Part shown: piece after piece, positions 41,520 to 53,500 of the stretch
Layout of the letters: every line of letters begins with the position of its first letter
Numbering within the stretch: the first letter of the stretch is position 1
NCBI GenBank assembly: GCA_024195585.1
Contig: SWBL01000337.1
Location: 1 to 55,806 of the forward strand
Length of the DNA stretch: 55,806 nt
Reading direction: 5' to 3'
Origin: Aureobasidium sp. EXF-3400
Lineage: Eukaryota > Ascomycota > Dothideomycetes > Dothideales > Saccotheciaceae
Translations under genes and position numbers: made by a program
The notes under the pieces: model-generated
What the model was told of the DNA's origin: nothing
The model's input: only the letters and a program-made list of their open reading frames with translations
The model's database searches: none

Positions 41520-44500
41520 TCAAGACACAGCAGCCACCGGGTAAGCAGATCCATACACCGTCTGCATGGTCGTAGGTCCCTCTCTCCTATTCAACTTCAA
41601 CAGAACTGTACTACAAGCATTTGAACTGCCGATTTGAACGCCAAGAGCATTGAGTAATGGTTTCATCGTGCCACAGTTGGTGGAAGAGCTGCTACTAACA
41701 ACACTCGCTGTGGATGCACTGGGTGCCGTGGTTATGACTGGTGAGGCGACCGCGACCGTCGAGGTGGCTGACGGGGCTATCGAAGTGCTTGGTACAACCG
41801 CAGTGGTTGGTACGATTGAGGTGCTAGGCACGATCGAGGTGCTAGGCACGATAGAGGTGCTAGGTACGACCGAGATGCTTGGAGCTACGGAGGCGGCGGA
41901 AGAAGCTTTCGAAGCGCTTGAAGCGACAGAAGCGGCAGATGATGCTACTGAACTGCTTGGAATAACCGAAGCTGCGGATGATGTTGTCGAGCCGCTCGAA
42001 GCAATGGGTGCTGCGGATGATGCCACAGAACTGCTTGGAACAACCAAGGCAGCGGACGATACTATTGAACTGCTTGGGGTCACAGGAGCAGCAGACGATA
42101 ATATCGAGCTGCTTAAAGACACAGAAGCGACCGAAGATGCTATCGGACTGCTCGAAGCAACGTGAGCGGCCGATGTCGCAATGGAACTGCTTGAGGCAAC
42201 GGGGACAGCGGATAGTGCTATCGGAGTACTCGAAGCGATAGGGGTAACAGACAACGCTACGGAACTGCTTGGAGCGACAGAAGTGGCAGATGTTGATGTT
42301 GAGCCGCTCAAAGCAATAGGTGCGGCTGATGATACTATCGGACTGCTTGAGGTAACGGGGACAGCGGATAGTGCTATCGAAGTGCTTGAAGCAATCGGGG
42401 TAACAGACAATGATGCAGAACTGCTTGGGATAATCGAGGCAGCGAATGATACTGCTATCGGACTGCTTGAAGCAATAGAGGCCGCAGATGTCGCTATCGA
42501 GCCACCTGAAGCGATTGAGGCAGCGGATGATACTACTATCGGGTTGTTCGAAGCAACAAGAGCTGCAGATGTCGCTATTGAACTGCTAGGTACGACCACG
42601 ACACTCGTGGACACCAAGTTCGAGCTAGAAACCGAAACGACCTGACTGACTGAAACAGGTTGGGATGATGTTGTCAGGGAACCTGCAACTGCAGCAGCAG
42701 AGGTGCTCTGAGGTGTGATCGAAGTGACTGTGACCACGCTGGCCACTACACTACTGGATACGCTTGATACTGCAGAAGAAGTTGGCTGGCTCGATGAGCT
42801 GCTAGCTACGATCGCAGTGTTCAGAAGTGCAGTGCTAGAGGATGAGACGACTGAGGGTATAACACTCGATGCAGATGACGGAATGATCGAGGTTGCGATA
42901 CTGGCTGCAGAGGTTGAAACAATCTGGCTGGATGAACTGCTCACAGGAGCCGGAGAAGTTGCCGAAGATCCAGCATTCGAGCTAGTCGGAGAACTCTGAG
43001 ATGCCAAAAGGTTGCTCGTGGCACCATTAACCACCACAATACTAGTAGTGGGTGTGGACGGAATGATGGATATAGAGCTGGGAGCGCTACTAACCACGGC
43101 TGCAATACTCGAGGATGCTGAAAGTTGGCTTACTGAAGTGCTACTAGCTTGAATTGCCGACGTCGCAACAGACACAATACCCGAGCTAGTCGAGGGAGTC
43201 TGAGATACCAGAAGACTGCTCGTAACGCCATTGACTACCGCAACACTGGTAGCAGGCGTGACTACAACGATGGGTGTGGAGCTGGACGCGCTACTTGCCA
43301 CGACTGCGATACTCGAAGACAATGAGACTTGGCTCAATGAACTGCTGCTCACTTGGGCGGCTGTTGTCACAGCAAGTCCAATACTAGAGCTAGTCGAAGG
43401 GCTCTGAGATGCTAGTAGATTACTCGTGGCACCATTGACTACCGCAATACTGGTAGTTGTAGGTGTGATTACAGTGATGGGCGTGGAGCTGATAGCGCTA
43501 CTAGCCCCGGCTAGAACGCTCGATGGTGATGAGGTCTGGCTCAATGAGTTGCTGCTGACTTGGAGTGCCGAAGTGGCAACAGATACAATATTCGAGCTAG
43601 GCGAAGTGCTTTGAACCGTCGAGCTGGTACTTGTCAATGGATTCACAACCACGACGCTAGTAATAGCGGATGTTATAGAGCTTATCGGAGAGCTCATACC
43701 AACACTGCTTGGGGCCGCAGCGCTCGAAGGTGTGCTATTCAGTATCGACAGAGTGACCTGACTTGATGCGCTGCTTGGCTGAGCAATGATTGATGACACG
43801 CTTGCAAGACTAGTGGTGACCGGGGTGACTTGAGCAATACTCGACGCACTTTGAGATGTCAAAATGACCACGGAGACACCTGAGCTACCAACGACCGAGC
43901 CCGCAAGGGTGGTGGCAGAATTTGCAGCACTAGCAGAGACTTGCGTCGAAGCAATTGAGCCTGCACCAACGTCTACTAGATTGCTGCCCCCAGCGGTCTG
44001 AACAACACCTACGCTGGTACTACCAACGCCGACGTTGACCAGATAGCCAGTCGTGGAAGACGAGCTCAAGATCGATGTAACGGAGCTTGAGCTTGGTAGG
44101 ACGACGCTTGAGCTGATCGGAGACGAGGTGCTAGCTTGGCTGGACGAAGCTTGAGGAGCACTGACCGAAGACACAGGAAGAATAGCAGGAGAGGCCGTGC
44201 TCGAAGAGCTCTGAGATGCTGATGGTCCAGGTACTGCAACAGAGATACCGATGCTCGTCAATGATGCTTGGCTAATAGATGCGGCAAGAGAGGTAACGCT
44301 TGACGACGCCGAAGCAGCATCAACCAGAGTAGTCCCAGGTACGCTCACCGACGATACACTCAGACTGCTACTGCTAGGTGCAAGCGAGGTACCAGTCACT
44401 GAGCTGCTGGACAGTGAGACAGGCACAGTCACGGCAGATGAAATCGTACTAGAACTGGACAGAATGCTCGACGACGCCATACCGACAGACGAAGAGACGG

Positions 44501-47500
44501 CGAGCTGCGAAGAAGGAACGATGGCGCTGACCGTGGGAAGAGGCACAGTATCCGCCGTGCTGCTACTGGAAGCGCCCAACGTGCTCGATGCGATAGCTGA
44601 TTGAGAGAGACCGCTCGAGATGACAGGAAGTGTAGCCGAAGAACTTTGGGGACTCGCTGACGAGAATAGTGTCTGGCTTGTACTGTCGACAGGAATGACG
44701 CCAATACTGGTACTTCCCGCATTGACATTGACAACGTAGCTAGTAGTAGCAGTAGAGCTGGGTGCCGGCTGAGTTGTGCTTGAGACGACGCCTGATGTAG
44801 TGGGCTGGATCAAAGACGCCAGAGAGCTGATCTCGGATGGACTGGCTTGTGTGATGGATGATGTTGACTGGATCAGAGTTATAGCAGAGCTGATTTCGGA
44901 TGAGCTGGGCAACACGATGGATGATGTGGGCAACGAAGAGCTCTGACTGCCTACAGATATCGACACAGATGGTGACGTGGATGCGGAAGACACAGCAATG
45001 CTTGAAGCTATTTCCGGAATCTGAGCGCTCGATGACATGACGACAGGAATGTCCAGCGAAGGTTGCGAGGCAGATACCGAGCTTGAAGCACCAACAGAGG
45101 GCGTGATGATCTCCGTCGTGGACACCGATACTGGTGTTGGAGTAGCACTGCTTACAGCAGCAGTCAGATTGATACTGGTTTCAGGCAAGCTGCTTGCGGA
45201 TGTGGGTTGAATTGATCCAGCGCTCAGAGTACTAGTGCCCAATACTGGTACAGAATCAGAGATCGAATCCAGGGAGGTGGATGACGCGCTCGGGCTTGCT
45301 ATCACGATACCAGATGATTCTGCTTGGGAGATGCTCGAGGTCACTCCGTTGCTTGGTGACAACATCGTGGGAGTATTAATATCCGATGTGATTTGCACGT
45401 CATCAGAAGTTGGTATTGCCTGAGATGCACTGGACGTGATCTGCGAGACTATGTCTGGAAGCCCAATCGTGGTCGACGATATCTCTGGAGCAATCGTTGC
45501 AACCGACGTCTGTACAGACAGGGCACTGTCACTAGAGAGACTAGCACTGATGGTGGTGCTATCTGGAGACAGTATAGAGCCAGATGACAGGGATGCAGAT
45601 AGCGAGTCGATGATAGACGAAGTCGGCAAAGATTCAATCGTGGATGTAGGGGAAGTTGACACAATGAGTGAGCTTGCAGTGGTCGTGTCCAGGAGGGTCT
45701 GGCTTACGAAAGGTACAGAGGATGCTGCAGGCGGTTCGATCTCCGAAATTGAGCTGACAATAGTCGGAAGGACCTCAATCACCGATGCCTCAGTCGAGAT
45801 GCTTGAAGGAGTCGAAATGACAATGGCAGAGGATGGCATTTCCACGCTCGATGAAGTCTCCAAAGACGTGGCGACTGGAGGCAACGTAGTTGACTCGGTA
45901 GGTAGACTGATCGCTGAATCCACCGAGGACTCGACGATAGCCGAAGTTGATATGGTAATACTGCTTGCAAGGCTAGACAGTGTCTCCGTTGAAATAGAGT
46001 CCGAAGGACCTGGCAGACTAATGGAAACTGACGTAGTCGGACCATCTGTAGACGTCTCAAGAGTTACGCTGATGTCCTCTGAAACGATTGAAGCAGTGGG
46101 AGCCGAAGGGAGTGAACTAGCAGGAGCAGTCGGTGCGTCAACCGCGCTGAAACTCGAAGGTACAGTCGTAGGCGACTCCGAGGACGAGGCATAGCCAAGT
46201 CCAACACCAACACCAGCACCAGCAGAAGCTGTCAGCGTAGGCTCCACTGCCGTCAGCGATGAGAATAAGTCAGACTCTGCAGAAGCTGTAGATAGAGAAA
46301 TTGTCGGAATTGATGACAGGCTTTCGCTGATCGCTTCGGAAACGCTGCTTGGAGCGGCACTGTCGACATCAATACTTGAGCTGAGAGCAGCAGAAGGCAG
46401 GCTAGTGGTTGTGATATCGGGATATCCTGTCTCAATTGGGAAGCTGGTGATAGTCGCATCTTGGCTCAGAGAACGAAGTTCGGTGATAGAACTGCTGAGC
46501 CCAGCACTAGTTGCTGTCGCTTCTGACGGCTCTGATGGCACGACCACGGAAGAGACAAGCTCAGACGCGAGCCCTGATGTAGTGCTGCTCAGTAAAGGTA
46601 GCGTATCAACTTCAGAAGTTGCTTCGGGGATGGGATCAGATGAAGTAGGCACATCGGATTGAATGTCCGAACTTATAGCCTCTGGAAGATCAGTAGGCTG
46701 CGTCAGAACGCTAGTGGGAGTGACTAAGCCAGAATCTATGACCACAGAGCTCGTACTGGCAGCGCCAAGCAGATCACTTATGCTTGTCTCGATTGCTTCA
46801 GATGCTGTGACCACCGCCGAGGTGAGATCAGACACTACACTTGAAGGGAGGTCTGTCACTGCGGGAAGGTCCGAGACATCGAGAGTGAGTTCAGATGTTA
46901 TATCAGCCGAGATAGAGGTCTCAGTCGGAGCGTCCGCGATAGGGGTGATAGACGGCGAGCTGACGGCTTCTGCGAGGACGCTAGAAGATACCCCAGTCTC
47001 AATAGACAAAGAGCTAGTGCTGGGGCCATCAAGATCGATACCAGAGCTGCTTGTATTAGACAAATCCGACACGATTGTTTCCGAGGCAAGTAGTTGAGAT
47101 ATCGCGCTTAACGAAGCGTCGGTCCCAGAGGGAAGCGTTGGGGCCTCGGTCATGATTTGGGAGGTTGCAGTTTGTGCGTCTACATCAGACGTGATAGATG
47201 GCAGCAGATTAGTCGTTTCTACAGTGGCAGAAAGCGAGAGGTCAGATTCTATTGCGGAGCTTTCAACCACAGCCAAGCTTGTGGAGGGAAGATCTTGTGT
47301 TGCAGAGCTGATAGCAGTATCACCAAGTCCAGTCGCAGGCTCCGGCGCTTTGGTAATTGACGTGAGTAGATCGGAGATGGTGCTCGATGGTGAATCTGTG
47401 AGAACGGGTATGAATCCAGTGGCCGAGCCTAGGTATGAGTCGGTCGAAGAGGGGTTCGCCAGAACGTTAGTGGCGACATTAGAGTTCAGATCCGATGGCA

Positions 47501-50500
47501 CAGAAGTCTGGGATCCGAGATCCACGCTAGATGTGATAGATGACAGATCGGTGGTCTCCGCAAGAACGCTGGACAGTACGGACTCAGGCTCAATGGTCGA
47601 GCTGTCAACCACAGTTGGAAGCAAGGAGGAATTGTCATCAATGACAGAGCCGGTATCGATCGAGCTCGTATCAGGGACTTCGGGCGCTGTCGTTATCGAC
47701 GGGAGGATATCAACACTCGTGATAGATGGCAGGTCGGTTGTCGGGGCCGATGTGGGAGTGGCATCAATGATCGTTTCAGTGCTTGGGATGGTAGAAGCGG
47801 AGATCTCAGATATGATATCCGAGCTGATCGTGGGAGTTGGCAATCCAGTAGTCTCCTCGACGACGTTAGTTGGTACAGGCTCAAGACTGATAGCTGAACT
47901 TTCGACCACAGACGCTACGATCGAGGAAGTCTCCTGTACGATGGAACTGGAATCGAGATTACTAGTCTCGGGAGTCTCTGACACTGCCGTAATTTGACTG
48001 AGAATATCAAGAGTAGTACTCGACGGGAGATCCATGATCGACGGCAATATTGAGGTGATGTCGAGCGTCACTTCAGTGCTTATCTCAGTTGGAGTGTAAG
48101 CTTCAGACTGGATGTCGGTGCTGACAGCGATGTCCGAAGTTTCGGTGGGCTGCGCAAGAGGGACTGTCGTGATGGAGGGTTCACCGTCAAGTATAGAGCT
48201 GCTAACGGAAGGCTGAACAAGATCGGTCGAGAATGAGGGCGTGGAAATCTCGGTCTGAATCGCTGTCTCGGGAGTCTCGGTGTCCAACAAGGAAGTGGGC
48301 AGGCTTTGGCTCTCCGAAGTAAGAAGTGTAGTCGGCCCACCAAGAGCTTCAGAAAGCGAAGTTTCAATGCTTGACGGACCTTCGATAGCGGTAGCGGTGG
48401 CAAACACAGGAACATTGTCAGAGATGACAACACTGTTGTAGTTGACTGCTGAGCTGATAGCTTCGACTTGGGAAGTAGCTGTCTCGATCGGAGTGGAAAC
48501 CTCCGCGGGAATTGTTGGAGGAGATGAGACATCGGATTCAGCGAGAGAAGTCGCAGAGGGCAGGAGTTCAAGGACACTCGAGGAAGGAATGCTCGTCTCG
48601 CCATCAGAAGCCTCAATTGAGGAAGTCGATAGGCTTGGCAGATCAAGAGTGGAAGTCGCGCCTTCCAAATCCGTAATGCTGCTCGGCAACTCGTCCACGA
48701 TACTCGAAATTATTGTATCTGTCGTGGTGGGAGATAGAGAAATATCGCTCGAGATTGCGTTGACAAAAGTGGTTGCATCTGCCTCTGTACTGATGACACT
48801 TGTAGGATCCATCGAGAGGCTCTGATCATCGTCTGTCGTTAACGTTGGCAACAATGTTTCTGACACTGTCTCTTCCGGGATTGAAGTTGTGATGGCAATG
48901 TCGGTGGAAACCGTGACAGAACCTTCCAAAACGCTTGTCACTCCACCAACGACCTCTGTGAGAATACTGTCGACATCGGCGGATGTAGTGAGAGCCGGCA
49001 GAGATGCATCTGTTGGTGTGAAGGAGATATCAGCAGTAGTGCTTGGAGCGACAAGACTCGATCCAGTCGCATCAAGCTGTGTAGGAAGGTCGGTTTGGAG
49101 CTCTGGAATGCTGGGCGATATTACTTGATCGATACTGGTAGCTGATGCGCCATCGATGATCGACAACGAAGGTGTACTCAATAAACTGGTCGCATCCGGA
49201 CCGACACCCAAATTGACCGATAGACTGGCGGTAGGACTGATTTCTGGGGCAACATCCGACGTAAGGGATACAGAGAAAGAACTTTCGCCGACCTGAGTTG
49301 CTGTCACCTCGGGCATACTCAAGTCGCTTGCGACGATTGACTCTAAAGTCTCTAATGTAGTTGCTACATCTGATGTCGGAAGGGTAGGAGTGATACCCGC
49401 ACTGATATAGCTGGATACAATCTGCGTTGGCTCGTCGAATACCGGAGTTGTGGGCAATGGATCTTCCGTGACAGAGATTGAGGTGATCAGTCCTGTTATC
49501 TCGGGCGGCGAGTTCGTGGATAATTGAGTCATGATTGACTCAACATCGCTGGGAGCAATGCTGGTCACGACCTCGTCCAAGCTTGTACTCGTTGGCACGA
49601 GCTCGCTTGAGATAACTCCAGAGATAGAAGAAATATCAACGTCAAGCGTAGTGGCTATGGCAGTGTTTTCTGCACCCAAAGTGCTCGTCAATACCTCTGC
49701 AAGCGAGGAGACAATGGTCGGGACCGAAGGCGAGAGATCAAGATCGAGCGTCGTAGTAGGACCGCTGGTCAGTGTGGGCAGTAAGCTATCACCACCGACG
49801 ATTGCTGACAGGCTTTCAACGACTCCCAAGGAAGCCGTGATACTCGGTGTCTCAATCGCAACACTCTCGACAATACTAATCTCGCTACCCAAGATGGTAG
49901 GACTTGTCACAGCCTCGACTGCGGAAGTGGGCGGCGTATCATCTACAGAGGCAGTGGATGGCAAGATCGCCGAGATAGAATCTACATCACTCTCAAGTGG
50001 CTGAGTGATTGCAGTCTCAATTGGAATCTCAGCTGGCACCGATAAACTTGCAACAGTCGGAGTTTCCCCAATATCTGTTGTCAAGTCTGCGCTGATAGTG
50101 ATGTCAACTGCAGTAGGCGAAGCAGAGATAATCACAGGTGAGCTCGTGGTGTCATCTCCAGCAGAAAGTGCATCACTAATGGGAGGTAACGAAGCCAACG
50201 TGGTAGGCTCGATACTCAACAAAGATGTGGGTATCTCAGACCCAAGATCCGTTGCAGTAGCGCCCACATTGATCCCAGCAGATATAGAATCAAATTGACT
50301 GATCGTGGGCTCAGCAGTCGCTGGAATAGTAGCAGAAACTTCGATTGCAGTGATCTCAGCTGTGATATCCGTAACACTCGGGAGGTCAGTGCTCAAGGTA
50401 GCCTGGAGAGATGGCAACACGGTGAGGTCGCTAACAACAGTAGGAATTGTGTCAGATACGATCAGAGATACATCCGAGACGATCGAGGACAGAAGTCCGA

Positions 50501-53500
50501 GAGTCGGGAGATCAGATGCAGCGAGCGTATCGGAAGACAAGAGACCAGGCTCGAGCGCTGGTTCCGTTAAGGTAACACTTGGGTCCAGGATTCCGCTGAC
50601 TACGCTCGGAACACTCGAATCGATGGTAGTAGGCATGGCGACAGACGCCGACACTATCACATCAAGCGTGGGGATAGATGACTCGAGGCTAGTGTCGTCA
50701 CCTAGGATTGTGCTTTGAGGAATCGAAGTGATCTGAGCCGAGCTTTCAATGCTAACCGTAGGCTCTATCTCGGAAATTGACTCAAGATCTGAAATCGGGA
50801 TCTCAGTGGCAGAAGCCGTGATACTTGGGTCTTCAGTTATGGTGAATGGCAATGAAGTCAAGTCCGGTAGAACAATCGAGGGAGTCTGTATGTTGTAGGT
50901 GGTGACATCTGGAGTGGGCTCGATTCCAGGCAGGGTAGATTCAGGCAAGAGAGATGTGGGCTGAGGTCCGTCAACGACTGTTGTCTCGGTCGCTGATATA
51001 GCTTGCTCTGTTGACTGAACAACATTGACTTGACTTGACGAGGCAGGAGCGTCAGATGCCTCAGGAGCCATTGTCGACGATGTGCCATCGACACTGCTTG
51101 ATGTGTCTACAAGCTGCGGGGTCGAGCCAACGCTGGGCTGCTGCGGCGATACGAAACTCGAAAATTGAGGTAAACCACTGTCCTGAATAGCGGTGGTTGA
51201 CGCCGGATCGATATTGTACGAGAGAGCACTGGTGATCACATCGGGAATCGATGATGCTTGGACTTGCGTAGATGGATCGCTATTGCTATCCACAGTAGTA
51301 GAATCCTGGATCATAGAAGGCAGGAGCGATGGACTAGGGGTATCGCCGCCATATGTCGACAACCCGTCAAAGCTGACACCTGGTGTACTGGTAGAGATCG
51401 GCATAGTCGCATCGCTTATAGAAACAGAACCACCAACTGACAGACTAGCGTAACTCTGGGCCTCTGTAAAGTCGCTAAAAGCACTGGCGAACACATCGCT
51501 AGTTGAAGTCACGATATCAATTGTGTGTGATCCACTTTCCACAGCGGTCAGGAAAGAGCTGGCAATCAGGTCCCCCGAACTCGTGGGTAGCTCAATACTG
51601 ATGCTGCCGGATCCAAAGGAGGACGAGAGCGCTGCAGACTGTACGTCTGGCACGACAATCGAGATACTGGGCGCCCGAGTGGACTCGAATATGAAGGAGT
51701 CCATCGTAGTAGTCGGTGAAGCGAGGTCAGATGTCAACAGTGTTGAGCCAAAACCGCTCGAAAACGAGAAGCTTGTGAAGGAAGCCAGAACCGAGCTTAT
51801 TGCCACATCTTGAGACCGATTAATTGTATCTACAGTCGCAGAAACTCCCAGGTTTATAGCTGAGCCGTCGACAGGAGACAACAAACTAAGTGAAGTTGGG
51901 CTTAGCGGAACCAATGGTCCCGAAGACACGGGGCTATTGGCTAATCCAGTTTCTGGCAAGTCAGATGCCTTGGCAGAGGTGGCAGCAGTAGGCAATGAAA
52001 GATTGATGACGGATTCCGATTGAGAATTTGAGGAGGCTGTAACAGTGTAACCAAGCGAGATGAGTGTATTGAGCGCTGCGCTCGCTGCTAAAAGGTCTTC
52101 GCTGCTCGAAGTTGTACCAGAAGAGATAGAAGAACCTTGAGCGTCCAGGGTCTTAGACGGTGATGCATAATTGGTCGTGCTTCCGCTGAGCTGACTACTA
52201 CTTGGCGAAGAAGAAACCAATGTGGAAGATGAGCTTGATATACTTGCGGACGTACTAGCTACATGCTGCGAGTCGATGTTCGCTGTTGACACTTGCATAC
52301 TAGTAGAACTTGTTGCCGAGATCGCGCTTGAGCTAGAACGGAGGCTTGTCGAATGCAACAAATCAGACGTTTTCGAACTGCTCACAATGGAGGGGTTTGT
52401 CTGTGAAGGGTCTGATGCAATTGGATTACTGGCGGTAGAACTTATGCTTGACGATAAGGATGTGCTAGCAGTCGATACTGCTGAAAGTGACGATTCAACT
52501 GAACTGTTAACAGTTGGGGTGGACTGCGGAATCAGAACGCGACTCGTGTTGATGATCGTGACTGCGCTTGAACTTGGTGCAGGATCTTGACCAGGCAATA
52601 TTGACACGGATGATTGTTCGTCAGGATTGCCAGAACCGATGACCCAGGTAGGGGACACATGAGTGGAGCTTGCTATCTGTGAGGCTGATGCGACTTCAGT
52701 CAATGAGGATTTGCTTGACAAACTGCGAGAAACAGGCAGTTGACCTCGAATGGCCGAATTCTTGATGGACGACGAGGAACCTGACACTGTCACCGCAACT
52801 GCGGTTGATGTCGATTGAGTTTGGATATAAGCTGAGGCCGAACTGCTGATGTCTGATGTGGCCTCAGATATTGTTGGGACCGCCACAGTACTCAATTTGG
52901 ACGGAAGGTGTCCTCGTGTAGGATTGATCAAGTTGGATGGCTCTGCTGACGCGACATCAAGTGCGGTAGATAGTACTGATGTTTGGGTGAAGGAGACTCC
53001 GGCCAAGGATGAAGAAGTTTTGCTAGAAACCTCAGGAGGGCAAGACAACATGCCTCGACACCTTCGCGTACTCGTGGGAGCTACAATTTGTGGAGACGTC
53101 TCCGGAGGGCCCGAAGAAGCAGTCGAGGTCGACAAGATGGTCAACTTGCCAATGCTGGAAGTTGAGGTGTCGTGAATAGATGAGCCAGTCAATGCAGAAC
53201 CACGCACAACGCCCGAGGATGTTGTGGACACTGAAGAGACTTTTGATCCGCGGATAACGCTTGGTATCTTAACAGATGCTGAAGAAACATTCTTCGAGGT
53301 CGAGGTTGTTGCAGAGTGAGACGATACTTGAGACGGGGACACAGGTTTGCTCGACAGACTAGGCAAGTTACCCCTCGTGGAAGCCCGAGCTGTGCTAGAA
53401 GAGCTCTGCTTGATCGAGCTCACTCCGCCCGTTGTTCTGCTTGAGCTTTGTGAAGTTTTTGAAGTGGAGCTCGAATAAAGGCTCCCCCTTTTCGTGGAGC

